Of a stretch of DNA of 50,133 nt, positions 42,673-50,133 are shown in pieces (position 1 is the first letter of the stretch; each line of letters begins with the position of its first letter). The translations under genes and the position numbers were made by a program. The notes beneath the pieces are model-generated. The model did not search any database, had not been told where the DNA came from, and saw nothing but the letters and a program-made list of their open reading frames with translations. The DNA comes from an uncultured bacterium. Lineage in GTDB: Bacteria; Verrucomicrobiota; Kiritimatiellia; PWTM01. Where the stretch lies: contig CALGXT010000046.1 of assembly GCA_937935255.1 (NCBI GenBank), positions 1 through 50,133 of the forward strand, in the 5' to 3' direction.

Positions 42673-44514
42673 ATGTGTGGCATTGTGGGATATATCGGAC
42701 CGCGCGCGGCGGCGCCTTTGCTGGTGGAGGGCCTGCGCAATCTGGAATACCGCGGCTATGACTCCGCCGGCGTCGCGCTGCTCGACGGCGGGACATTGTC
42801 CGTTCGGAAGCGCGTCGGACGGCTTTCCAACCTCGAAGACGCGCTGGCGACGGAACCTGCGTCCGGACGTTTGGGCATCGGGCACACGCGCTGGGCGACG
42901 CACGGCGAGCCCTCGGAGGCCAATTCGCATCCCCACCTCGATTCCCGAAACCGCATCGCGGTCGTCCACAACGGCATCATCGAGAATTATGCCGAGCTGC
43001 GCGAGGAACTGAAAGCCAGGGGGCATGTCTTTCGTTCCGAAACCGACACGGAGGTCATTCCCCGCTTGATCGAGGAGGAGCTGCGCGCGGCGCCCGGCGA
43101 TTTCGCCGAGGCGTTGCGGCGGGCGATCGGACGATTGCGCGGCGCCTTCGCGCTGGGCGTGATCACGGCGGATGCGCCCGAAGCGCTGTTCGCCGTCCGC
43201 GAGGGCAGTCCGCTCATCGTCGGGCTCGGCGAAGGCGAAACCTTCATCGCCAGCGATGTGCCCGCCGTGCTGCGCCACGTCCGGCGCGCCATCTATCTGC
43301 GGGACGGCGAAATGGCCGAGATCACGCCCGACCGCGTGCGCGTGCGCCGCCTCGATGGAACGGAAGTCCGACCCGACACCCAGAACGTGGATTTGAATCC
43401 GGAGGCCGCGGAGCGCGCCGGGTTCGAGACGTTCATGCTGAAGGAAATCCACGAGCAGCCGCGGGTGATCCGCCAACTATTGAAAACGTATGTCGGACCC
43501 GACGACCGGCCCCGGTTCGAGAGCCTCGGCTTGAGCCCGGACTACTTTCAAATTTTACGCCGCGTCATGATCGTCAGTTGCGGCACCGCCTACCACGCGG
43601 GCATCTACGGCCGTCTGCTGTTCGAGAATCTCACCGGCCTCGCCGCCGAAGCCGATCTCGGCAGCGAATTCCGATACCGCGGGCCTCGCATCGAGAAGGA
43701 CACGCTCGTCATCGCCGTCTCGCAGTCGGGCGAGACCGCCGACACGCTCGCCTCGGTGCGGCTGGCGCGGCGAAAAAAGTGCAAGATTCTCTCGATCTGC
43801 AACGTGCGCGGCAGCTCCCTGGCGCGGGAGAGCGACGCCGTGCTCTTCACGGACGCCGGCCCCGAAATCGGCGTCGCCTCCACCAAGGCCTACACCGCGC
43901 AGTTGACGTCTTTCGCGTTGCTGGCGATCCATGTGGGGCTCCTGCGCGAGGAACTCGATCCCGCTCGCGCCGCGGAGTTGATCGCCGGCTTGCGCGCCGT
44001 GCCGGACGCCATCCACTACGTCCTCGACCGCAAGGAGGCCATCCGCGCCGTGGCCGACAAGCATCACAGCGGTCCCAGCTCGATGTACCTGGGCCGCAAA
44101 TTCAATTTTCCGACGGCGCTCGAAGGCGCGCTCAAGAACAAGGAGATTTCCTACCAGCACGCCGAGGGCTACGCGGCCGGCGAACTCAAACATGGACCGA
44201 TCGCGCTCATCAACGAATACCTGCCCGTCGTCTGCGTCTGCACCCGCACGCGCGACGAGGTGTACGAAAAGACGCTGTCGAACCTCAAGGAGGTCGAGGC
44301 GCGCCACGGGCGCATCATCGCCGTCGCCAACGACGGCGATACGACCGTCGCCGGACTGGCGGAGGACACGCTCTACGTTCCGGAAGTGCCGGAGGAACTT
44401 TCCCCCATCGTGAACGTGGTGACGCTGCAATTGCTGGCCTATTATGCCGCGCAGGCGCGCGGGACGGATATCGACAAACCCCGCAATCTGGCCAAGAGCG
44501 TCACCGTGGAGTGA
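42673..44514 (+). CDS. glmS: Glutamine-fructose-6-phosphate aminotransferase
   Basis: GlmS makes glucosamine 6-phosphate for peptidoglycan and lipid A. The 613-residue protein begins MCGIVGYIG (Cys2 nucleophile), with GHTRWATHG and HNGIIENY in the glutaminase half. The isomerase half has two SIS domains (SCGTAYHAG, SQSGETADTLA, STKAYTAQL, HAEGYAAGELKHGPIALI) and ends DIDKPRNLAKSVTVE. GGAGGTGACGC precedes the ATG. No glmS ribozyme was recognised in the short leader. Confidence 0.98.
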   Translation: MCGIVGYIGPRAAAPLLVEGLRNLEYRGYDSAGVALLDGGTLSVRKRVGRLSNLEDALATEPASGRLGIGHTRWATHGEPSEANSHPHLDSRNRIAVVHNGIIENYAELREELKARGHVFRSETDTEVIPRLIEEELRAAPGDFAEALRRAIGRLRGAFALGVITADAPEALFAVREGSPLIVGLGEGETFIASDVPAVLRHVRRAIYLRDGEMAEITPDRVRVRRLDGTEVRPDTQNVDLNPEAAERAGFETFMLKEIHEQPRVIRQLLKTYVGPDDRPRFESLGLSPDYFQILRRVMIVSCGTAYHAGIYGRLLFENLTGLAAEADLGSEFRYRGPRIEKDTLVIAVSQSGETADTLASVRLARRKKCKILSICNVRGSSLARESDAVLFTDAGPEIGVASTKAYTAQLTSFALLAIHVGLLREELDPARAAELIAGLRAVPDAIHYVLDRKEAIRAVADKHHSGPSSMYLGRKFNFPTALEGALKNKEISYQHAEGYAAGELKHGPIALINEYLPVVCVCTRTRDEVYEKTLSNLKEVEARHGRIIAVANDGDTTVAGLAEDTLYVPEVPEELSPIVNVVTLQLLAYYAAQARGTDIDKPRNLAKSVTVE

Positions 44515-44555
44515 CGTCCCCTGTCACCTTGTCCGCCCGAAAAGCTCACGCGAAA

Positions 44556-44576
44556 CCGCGCGGCCCCGTCGCGCGG
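44556..44576. terminator. Possible bidirectional hairpin between glmS and the GYF_2 gene
   Basis: CCGCGCG/CGCGCGG with a 7-base loop lies 41 bases past glmS and 24 past the converging gene. On the - strand it is followed by TTTCG only, so the call is weak. Confidence 0.4.
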
Positions 44577-44600
44577 ACGGCCCGATCGGTTTTCGGACGG

Positions 44601-45668
44601 TCAGCGCATCAGCCGGATGCGCGCGCCCGATGCGGCGGGAATCCGCGGCGCCGCGGCGGGTTTTTCCGAGGGCGCCGCCTCCGGCGCGGACGGCAGCGCC
44701 CCGGCATAGCGCTCCCGCAGCCGGACATAGCGGTCGTTGAGGTCGCGCAGCGAACGCACCACTTCGGCGTGCGTCTGCTCGAGTTCCGAGAGGGTCCGGC
44801 GGATTTCATCGCTTTTCCGCCGCTCCTCCGCCACCTGCGCTTCCGCCTGCCGCACGCGCTCCTCCGCCGCGGCCGCCAACCGGGCGGTTTCCTCCCGCTG
44901 GGTCCGTAATTCCCGCAATTTGGCGTCCAATTCCTCGCTCAGCGCCTGGTGCGCCCGCGCCAGCGCGTGATAGGCGACGGACCAGTCCGCACCGACGCCC
45001 TCGCCCGCGGCGGCTTCGATCTCCTTGCGGTACGCCAGCGCTTCCTTCTGCGCCCGCTCCGAAGCCGTCTGCTGGCGAATCAGCTCCTGCTCGACCTCGC
45101 GCAGGCGGGCCGTCAACTCCGCTTCGCGCCGCCGCGCGGCTTGAATCTCCTGCTCGTACAGGAGCTGCCGTTTGCGGGCCTCGTCCACCAGGGCGTCCCG
45201 CTCGCGCGCCAGCGCCTGCCACGCCACGCGCTCCGGGATCGCGCCCTCCGCAGGGGCCGCCGGAACGCGCGCCGCCGCGAAGGATTCCGCCGGCGTCGGC
45301 TCGAGGGGGGCGATCTGCGGCGCCGGTTCGGCGGGCAGCGTCGGCTCGAGCGGACCGAACAACTCCGACAGCGCGCCGCGGCGATTCGTGCGAACATTTC
45401 GGATCGTCGTCTCCGGCGGCAGGCTGCCGTCGCGGTACCACTCCGCGAAGGAACTCAAATGGAAAGGCCCTTCGGCGTCGCCTTCCGGACCGGCGATGAC
45501 CCATTCGATCTCCAGCAGCGCCTCTTCGGCGGCCGGCGTCCAGGCCGCGCGATCGCGGGAGACCCGGTCGTCGGGCGCGATGCGGCCGTCCGCCGCCCAC
45601 GCCCGCAGCGTCTCCAAATCCGTCGGCCCGTATTCGACGCCGTTGCTTTTTTTGAGGAACCAGCTCAC
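44601..45668 (-). CDS. GYF_2-domain coiled-coil protein
   Basis: The 355-residue product starts MSWFLKKSNGVEYGPTDLETL, a GYF_2 (DUF4339) domain with the typical GP and W residues, and a second, related unit follows (WVIAGPEGDAEGPFHLSSF). A Pro/Ala linker leads to a long charged coiled-coil (about residues 145-325). There is no signal peptide, so it is likely cytoplasmic. GYF_2 domains probably bind proline-rich peptides; the coiled-coil suggests a scaffold. It lies 19 bases after the LysM lipoprotein gene. The GTG at 45668 is the start. Confidence 0.8.
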   Translation of the reverse strand: MSWFLKKSNGVEYGPTDLETLRAWAADGRIAPDDRVSRDRAAWTPAAEEALLEIEWVIAGPEGDAEGPFHLSSFAEWYRDGSLPPETTIRNVRTNRRGALSELFGPLEPTLPAEPAPQIAPLEPTPAESFAAARVPAAPAEGAIPERVAWQALARERDALVDEARKRQLLYEQEIQAARRREAELTARLREVEQELIRQQTASERAQKEALAYRKEIEAAAGEGVGADWSVAYHALARAHQALSEELDAKLRELRTQREETARLAAAAEERVRQAEAQVAEERRKSDEIRRTLSELEQTHAEVVRSLRDLNDRYVRLRERYAGALPSAPEAAPSEKPAAAPRIPAASGARIRLMR

Positions 45669-45687
45669 GCCCGCGGTTTCCGTATGA

Positions 45688-46287
45688 TCAAGGCTCCGGG
45701 ATGAAAAGTTTCTGGCCCACGCGGATCCGATGGGCGTCCGCCAATTGATTCGCCTCGACGATCGCGGCGACGCGCACGCCGTAGGCCGCGGCGATCGCGG
45801 AGAGGCTCTCGCCCGGCTTGACTTCGTGCTCCCATCCGCTCCGCGAGCCGCGGCGGGCGGCGGTCCCCGTGCGCGCGGCGGCGCCGCCGGAGCTTTGCAT
45901 CAAATCCGCGATGCGCTGGCTCAAGACCTCGATGATCTCCTTGCGGTCGCGCTCGCGGGCGGCTTCGCTCTCGCGCAGCCGGCGGTCCAGCGTTGCGATT
46001 TGTTCCTCCAGCGCGCGGACGCGCGATGCGCCGGCGGTGTCCGCGGCCCGGCGCTGCTGCTCGAGCTCGCGGCGCAGCGCGGCGTTGTCCATCTCCAGCG
46101 TCTCGATGCGGCCCGCGACCTGACGAAAACGCTCGTCGAGAATCAGGGCGTCCTCCCGCCGTTGCCGCGCCGCCGCTTCAGGGTCTTCCCAAAACGTCGC
46201 GCAACCGGTCAACAGCGACGCTACGAAGAGCGCGACGACGCGTGAGCGCGAAATGATCGCCCGTCGCTGGAAACCTTGAAACGCCAT
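45688..46287 (-). CDS. LysM-domain lipoprotein
   Basis: The 199-residue precursor has a lipoprotein signal with lipobox LLTGC (Cys29), a coiled-coil (about 45-125) and a C-terminal LysM domain (HEVKPGESLSAIAAAYGVRVAAIVEANQLADAHRIRVGQKLFIP). It should sit in the outer membrane and hold peptidoglycan. The ATG 46287 (MAFQ) fits the signal; an upstream ATG would add 12 residues. It is transcribed with the GYF_2 gene. Confidence 0.9.
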   Translation of the reverse strand: MAFQGFQRRAIISRSRVVALFVASLLTGCATFWEDPEAAARQRREDALILDERFRQVAGRIETLEMDNAALRRELEQQRRAADTAGASRVRALEEQIATLDRRLRESEAARERDRKEIIEVLSQRIADLMQSSGGAAARTGTAARRGSRSGWEHEVKPGESLSAIAAAYGVRVAAIVEANQLADAHRIRVGQKLFIPEP

Positions 46288-46294
46288 ATCGCCG

Positions 46295-46323
46295 TGAATA
46301 ACCGAATGCCCCGCCGTCTTCAA
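46295..46323 (-). promoter_or_regulatory. Candidate sigma-70 promoter for the LysM-GYF_2 pair
   Basis: On the - strand TTGAAG (46318-46323), 17-base spacer, TATTCA (46295-46300), ending about 8 bases before ATG 46287; the leader would be very short. Confidence 0.45.
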
Positions 46324-46425
46324 GCACGAACGCCAATCCCAGGTCGCCGGAAGCGAACCGGGGCGCGTCGGAACGCCGCGAGCGCAAGAGCGCCGTTTTC
46401 CGGCCCCCTCAGGACCCGGCGGCGC

Positions 46426-46457
46426 AGTGTATCACACTTCGCGAAGTGTGATACACT
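46426..46457. repeat. Palindrome family copy 5 (TATCACAC subtype, longest)
   Basis: Perfect 32-base palindrome, arm AGTGTATCACACTTCG. On the - strand it is 71 bases past the stop of the dehydrogenase gene and 100 bases upstream of the LysM promoter. No T-run follows. Confidence 0.9.
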
Positions 46458-46528
46458 CCGGAGGCGCCCCGGAACACCGCGCCTCTCGCGTTGCCGTCTT
46501 TCGCCCGCTTTTGGCCTTGCGCGGATGG

Positions 46529-47581
46529 TCAGGACGGCGGCGCGGGCGGGAGCTCCGGCGGGCCCGCGACGGCGCACTGGACGCAGATTTCGTTCGGCGA
46601 CGGCTCGCCGGCGAAGCAACAACGCAAGTTTTCGAGCGTGGTCGCCGCAATATTGGCCAGCGCCTCGCGCGTGAAAAACGCCTGATGCGCCGTGATCAGG
46701 ACATTCGGAAACGTCGTCAGCCGCGCCAGCACGTCGTCCTGGATGCCGCCGGCCGAGTAATCTTCGAAAAAGTAATGCTCCTCTTCCTCGTACACGTCCA
46801 GTCCCGCCGCGCCGATGCGTCCGCTTTTCAGTCCCGCGATCAGGTCTTTTGTGCGAATGAGCTTGCCGCGTCCGGTGTTGATGATCGTCACGCCTTTTTT
46901 CATCTGCGCGATCGTCTCCGCGCGAATCATCTGCGCCGTCTCGGGCGTCAACGGACAATGCAGCGTGATCACGTCCGAGGCCCGGAAAATCTCCTCGAGC
47001 GGCGCATACCGGCAGCCGGACGCGGCGGCGAACGCCGAATCCGGAAACGGGTCGTGCGCCAGCACTTGCATCCCGAAACCGCGCAGGATGCCGACGACCA
47101 CCCGGCCGATTTTTCCGGTTCCAATGACGCCGGCGGTTTTGCCGTGCAAATCGAAACCGAGCAGCCCCTGGAGCGAGAAATTGGCGTCGCGGGTGCGCAA
47201 ATAGGCGCGATGCGTTTTGCGGTTGAGGGCCAGCATCAGCGCGACCGCGTGCTCGGCGACGGCATGGGGCGAATAGGCCGGCACGCGCACGACGCGCAGC
47301 CGCCCGGCGGCCGCGCGCAGGTCCACGTTGTTGTAGCCGGCGCACCGCAGCGCGACAAAACGGACCCCCATCCGCGCCAGCGCGTCCGCCGTCGGCGCAT
47401 CCACCGCGTCGTTCACGAACACGCAGACGGCGGGGAACCCTTCCGCCATGCGGACCGTGTCCGCATTCAAGCGCGGACGGAAAAAGCGCAGGGCGAAGCC
47501 GAAACGGGCGTTCGCGGCCTCGAAAAACTCCTGGTCGTAAGGCTTGGTGTCGAATACGGCGATCGCGGGTTTGGATTTCAT
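46529..47581 (-). CDS. D-2-hydroxyacid dehydrogenase (D-lactate dehydrogenase type)
   Basis: The 350-residue NAD enzyme probably interconverts pyruvate and D-lactate. It has the Rossmann motif VIGTGKIGR (GTGKIGR at residues 154-160), catalytic Arg238 in NTGRGK, Glu in LDVYEEEEHYFFEDY and His299 in TAHQAFF. The EEEEHYFFEDYS insert is typical of fermentative LdhA. The C-terminus ends in a short CVQCAV plus proline tail that is unusual. ATG 47581 is chosen for the normal N-terminus (MKSKPAIAVFDTKPYDQEFF). Confidence 0.9.
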   Translation of the reverse strand: MKSKPAIAVFDTKPYDQEFFEAANARFGFALRFFRPRLNADTVRMAEGFPAVCVFVNDAVDAPTADALARMGVRFVALRCAGYNNVDLRAAAGRLRVVRVPAYSPHAVAEHAVALMLALNRKTHRAYLRTRDANFSLQGLLGFDLHGKTAGVIGTGKIGRVVVGILRGFGMQVLAHDPFPDSAFAAASGCRYAPLEEIFRASDVITLHCPLTPETAQMIRAETIAQMKKGVTIINTGRGKLIRTKDLIAGLKSGRIGAAGLDVYEEEEHYFFEDYSAGGIQDDVLARLTTFPNVLITAHQAFFTREALANIAATTLENLRCCFAGEPSPNEICVQCAVAGPPELPPAPPS

Positions 47582-47926
47582 GGAAAATCGGATTCGCTTG
47601 CCGACGGCGCGGCGTCTTTCCGTCAACGCCGGCAAACCGCTATAAAATTAGCCCACCCGCGCGATTTTGCCAGCCGGGGCTGCGCGGCATAGAAGGGGCG
47701 ATGACCGACGGCCACGGCGCGATCACGACGGCGGCGGAAATGTCGGCGGAGGCCGGCGGTCTGCGATGGATGCGGGCGCCGGCGATGGAGATTTCCGAGG
47801 GCCGGATCGAACAACTCCGGCATTTGAATAGGGAACCGCTCGGACGCCCTTCCGGAAACGCCCCCTGCCGCTCGACGGCAGGGCGCGCGCTTGCTCGAGC
47901 CGCAGAGCGTGGCGTAGAGTTCGGCC
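47582..47926. other. Divergent intergenic region with an unexplained hairpin
   Basis: These 345 bases separate the dehydrogenase (-) from the rhodanese gene (+). TATAAA occurs at 47641-47646, but no matching -35 is convincing. A perfect 8-bp hairpin CCCTGCCG/CGGCAGGG with loop CTCGA lies at 47863-47883. A 118-codon frame from 47701 overlaps the rhodanese gene out of frame and is not supported. Confidence 0.55.
47863..47883. other. Isolated GC-rich hairpin
   Basis: Eight perfect base pairs around CTCGA, 43 bases before the rhodanese ATG. It could be a leader structure of that operon; there is no T-run. Confidence 0.5.
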
Positions 47927-48412
47927 ATGTCTTCACCCGCTTCATTTTTGCTGCGCGCCGCCGCGCTGCCGCTGCTGGCGCTGGCGTGCGCCGCCGCCGC
48001 CAACGCGCGGCGGAAGTATCCGCTGCCGTGGCGGGAGGACTGGAGCCGGCACGTTGAGCGGCGCGCCCTAACGGCGGGCATTCCGCTCGCCGGACTGCCG
48101 ACCGTGCGTCGCGCCGCGGAGACCGGAGACGCCCTGCTGCTGGATGCGCGTCATCCGGACGCCTACCGCTACGGGCGCATTCCCGGCGCGCGCTCGCTGC
48201 CGATGGAGCGGGTGATGGAAGGCCGCGCGGTATTCGAATTGGACGCCGACCCGGAGCGCCCCATCATCACCTATTGCTCCGGCATTGCCTGTAGCGAAGG
48301 TCTTGAGTTGGCGGAATGGTTGCGCCGGGTCGGCTATCGCAAGGTCGCGGTGTTCGCGGGCGGCTGGTCGGAGTGGAAAGCCGCGGGCGGCGCGGTGGAG
48401 AAAGATCCGTGA
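47927..48412 (+). CDS. Exported rhodanese-like domain protein
   Basis: The 161-residue product has a signal peptide (AALPLLALACAAAANA) and one rhodanese domain: LLLDARHPDAYRYGRIPGARSLP and the active loop ITYCSGIACSEG with the catalytic Cys, ending FAGGWSEWKAAGG. It should transfer sulfur or sense oxidised sulfur in the periplasm. Its stop overlaps the next GTG (GTGA). Confidence 0.88.
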   Translation: MSSPASFLLRAAALPLLALACAAAANARRKYPLPWREDWSRHVERRALTAGIPLAGLPTVRRAAETGDALLLDARHPDAYRYGRIPGARSLPMERVMEGRAVFELDADPERPIITYCSGIACSEGLELAEWLRRVGYRKVAVFAGGWSEWKAAGGAVEKDP

Positions 48413-48888
48413 AGGCGCGGCTCCAAACTGTGACCCGCATCGCGCTCGCCGCGGTTTTCATCGTCGCCGCGCTGCCGAAGATCGCCGCGCCGCGCGACTT
48501 CGCGCTGGCCCTGTTTCGCTATCGGCTGCTGCCGGACGCCGCGATCAACGCGGCGGCGCTGACGATTCCCTGGATGGAAGCGCTGGCGGCCTTGGCGCTG
48601 CTTTCGCCGCGCTGGCGAACCGTCGGGGCGGCCTGGCTCCTGGCGCTGCTGGGCGGGGCCACCTTCGCTCTGGCGGCGGCGCTGGCGCGGGGGCTCGAAA
48701 TTGATTGCGGTTGTTTCGGGCTGAAGCCCGGCGGCAGTCCCATCACGCTTTGGAGCCTCGCGCGCAACATGGCGCTGTTGGCCGCAGTCGCGTGGAGCGC
48801 GCTCCGAATGCGGAATGCGGAACGCGGAACGCGGAATGCCGGGTCACGTCCGACCTCCGAGCTCCGACCTCCGACTTCCGACCGATGA
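48409..48888 (+). CDS. MauE/DoxX-like membrane protein with repeat-encoded tail
   Basis: The 159-residue product has four hydrophobic helices and the DCGCFG pair of cysteines seen in MauE-type (methylamine utilisation protein E) and related disulfide/quinone proteins. The GTG at 48409 overlaps the rhodanese stop. The C-terminal 26 or so residues (MRNAERGTRNAG..., SELRPPTSDR) are encoded by 7-bp tandem repeats (48806-48884). The tail is not part of the family. A role with the rhodanese in sulfur or thiol redox is plausible (inference). Confidence 0.8.
   Translation: MKARLQTVTRIALAAVFIVAALPKIAAPRDFALALFRYRLLPDAAINAAALTIPWMEALAALALLSPRWRTVGAAWLLALLGGATFALAAALARGLEIDCGCFGLKPGGSPITLWSLARNMALLAAVAWSALRMRNAERGTRNAGSRPTSELRPPTSDR
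48806..48884. repeat. Heptanucleotide tandem repeat arrays 2a and 2b
   Basis: Array 2a, 48806-48840: GAATGCG, GAATGCG, GAACGCG, GAACGCG, GAATGCC. Array 2b, 48850-48884: CCGACCT, CCGAGCT, CCGACCT, CCGACTT, CCGACCG. Both lie in the MauE reading frame, and the ATG of the next gene follows immediately at 48885. Confidence 0.9.
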
Positions 48889-50084
48889 ACCGCTTCGCAC
48901 AGGACATCGCGCTGGGCTGGCGGTCGCAGCCGGGCCGCGTCGGCCTCGCCTTTTTCGCCATCGCGCTGGGCTGTTTGGCGCTCTCGCTGATGACCGCGGT
49001 GCTGGCGGGCCTTTCGGAGCGCGCAGCGCGGCTCCTGCGCGAATTCGGCGGCTCGGCCGTGGCGCTGGCGCCGGCGAACCCCGCTTCGGAGGAGAGCGGC
49101 CCGCCGGCGCTGACGGAGCGCACGGCGGCGGTGGCGGCGGCGCTATTTCCGGAGGGCTTCGTTTCCCAGGCCCGCTATTTCACAGCGCCCGCGCTGGACG
49201 GCGGCGCGCCGGTGGCGATCGTCGCGACCGACGCCCATCTCGCCCGCGCCCGCGGCTGGCGAATCGCGGAGGGCCGCTTTCTGGATGCGCGAGACCTGCG
49301 CGACCGGGAACGGAACGCCGTGCTCACGGTTTCGCTCGCGCGCGCGTGGAACGCCCGCGTGGGGCAGTCGGCGCAGTTGGGCGACACTTTGTTCCGCGTG
49401 GTCGGCATCGTGGAGACCGGCGGCGGCGCGCTCGCCGATGCGACCGATCGGGCGATCATCGCCCCCGGCGAACGTACGGTTTTCGTCCCATTGACCGTCA
49501 TGCCCTCCTGGCTCGGCCCGAACGCGGCGTCGAGCGACGCCCTCGATCTGATTTACGTCCGGTTCCCGGACGATCTGCCGTTCGCGGCGGGTCGCGCGCG
49601 ACTGGAGCGGGCGCTGGGCGATCCGGCGCTCGGCGGCGCGCCGGTGGCCTGGATCGCGCCGGAGACGATCTTGCGCGGCGTGCGCCGCGCGCGCCGCGCG
49701 CTGGATGCGGGCGTCGGAGGGCTGGCGCTGCTGAGCCTCGCCCTGGGCGGCGCGACGCTGGCGGGTTTGCTGGCGGGTCAGGCGCAGGAACGCATCGGCG
49801 AGATCGGTCTGCGGCGCGCGCTCGGCGCGACGCGGGGCGATATCGCGGCGCTCTTTATCGCCGAGGGCGTCGCGCTCTCGCTGGCGGCGGCGCTGGCCGG
49901 CGCGGCGGCGGCCCGGCTGCTCGCCCGCGGGCTTTCGAATGTGCCGGAACTGCCGTTGGCGACGGACTACCGCCTGTGGCTGACCCCCCTGGCCGCGGCG
50001 GGCGCGCTGGGCTTGCTGGCCTCGTGGCTGCCCGCCCGCCGCGCCGCCCGCCGATCGCCCGCGGAAGCGCTGCGGGCGGAATGA
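48885..50084 (+). CDS. ABC transporter permease (MacB/FtsX family)
   Basis: The 399-residue protein has the MacB-type layout: an N-terminal helix (GLAFFAIALGCLALSLMTAVLA), a large periplasmic domain (about residues 45-265) and three C-terminal helices in the FtsX domain, with GEIGLRRALGATRGDIAALFIAEGVALSL and ending ARRSPAEALRAE. Such permeases do mechanotransmission or lipoprotein/peptide export with a MacB/LolD-type ATPase, which is not in the window and may lie to the right. The ATG 48885 overlaps the MauE stop (ATGA). No ribosome-binding site is visible; upstream is repeat DNA. Confidence 0.87.
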   Translation: MNRFAQDIALGWRSQPGRVGLAFFAIALGCLALSLMTAVLAGLSERAARLLREFGGSAVALAPANPASEESGPPALTERTAAVAAALFPEGFVSQARYFTAPALDGGAPVAIVATDAHLARARGWRIAEGRFLDARDLRDRERNAVLTVSLARAWNARVGQSAQLGDTLFRVVGIVETGGGALADATDRAIIAPGERTVFVPLTVMPSWLGPNAASSDALDLIYVRFPDDLPFAAGRARLERALGDPALGGAPVAWIAPETILRGVRRARRALDAGVGGLALLSLALGGATLAGLLAGQAQERIGEIGLRRALGATRGDIAALFIAEGVALSLAAALAGAAAARLLARGLSNVPELPLATDYRLWLTPLAAAGALGLLASWLPARRAARRSPAEALRAE

Positions 50085-50126
50085 GCTTTTCTTTCGTGAT
50101 GCCGGGGCGAGTCCGCGAATCCCACC

Positions 50127-50133
50127 GTATCAC
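50127..50133. repeat. Palindrome family copy 6, cut by the window edge
   Basis: GTATCAC at the last seven bases matches the left arm of copies 3 and 5. It lies 42 bases after the permease stop, the same position relative to genes as the other TATCACAC copies. Only seven bases are visible, so the call depends on the family context. Confidence 0.55.

Noticed and set aside
47701-48057. 118-codon + frame before and over the rhodanese gene
   Set aside because: It overlaps the signal peptide region of a convincing gene out of frame, and the product is low-complexity.

Overview
The window looks like a chromosomal segment of a high-G+C, LPS-bearing Gram-negative bacterium. The evidence is the outer-membrane assembly and lipid A genes (bamA, an OmpH/Skp gene, lpxD), a family 9 heptosyltransferase, an ExbB/ExbD pair, and gatCAB together with a tRNA-Gln. 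The mix of paired sugar-phosphate isomerases, a DUF4380 protein, a stand-alone type IV/pseudopilin and abundant small palindromic and heptanucleotide repeats suggests the PVC superphylum (Kiritimatiellota, Verrucomicrobiota or Lentisphaerota). That placement is inference and was not tested by a search. No phage, insertion sequence, CRISPR array or toxin-antitoxin module was seen.

Layout. 2-4775: infB (5' end outside the window), an orphan DNA methyltransferase, rbfA, truB and ribF, all on +. 4986-7835: a DUF4380 gene on -, divergent from an ABC ATPase and a secreted YbjN-like protein. 8004-17405: tRNA-Gln, prs, rplY, pth, rpsF, ssb, rpsR, rplI, dnaB, bamA, skp-like and lpxD, a nearly gapless + run joining three usually separate conserved blocks. 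17650-21126: gatC, gatA and gatB. 21139-24709 (-): hisD, hisC and an M20 amidohydrolase. 25077-34371 (-): an eight-gene run of two sugar isomerases, uvrA, a large secreted TPR protein, exbB, exbD, a TonB-like protein and a small membrane zinc-ribbon protein. 34577-36004: an MFS transporter on -. 36207-40192: an exported EEP-family hydrolase, ispA and a degenerate pyruvate phosphate dikinase on +. 40125-41656: a heptosyltransferase and a membrane protein on -. 41863-44514: a pilin with its own promoter and terminator, then glmS. 44601-47581: a GYF_2 coiled-coil protein, a LysM lipoprotein and a D-2-hydroxyacid dehydrogenase on -. 47927-50084: rhodanese, MauE-like protein and ABC permease, coupled by 4-base overlaps.

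The most unusual items are: (1) a family of perfect palindromes (arm TGTATCACACTTCG and variants), with five full copies and a sixth cut by the right edge, mostly 40-140 bases downstream of stop codons; (2) a 648-residue protein that keeps the PPDK fold sequence but has lost every catalytic motif checked; (3) 7-bp tandem repeats that form the C-terminus of one gene and abut the start codon of the next; (4) a second palindrome family (TTCCAAGGCTTGGAA) lying inside the reading frame of a TonB-like protein; (5) the TPR/ExbB/ExbD/TonB-like/zinc-ribbon operon fused behind uvrA; and (6) a lower-G+C methyltransferase inserted between infB and rbfA. Start codons are often GTG and 4-base ATGA/GTGA overlaps are common, so translational coupling appears widespread.
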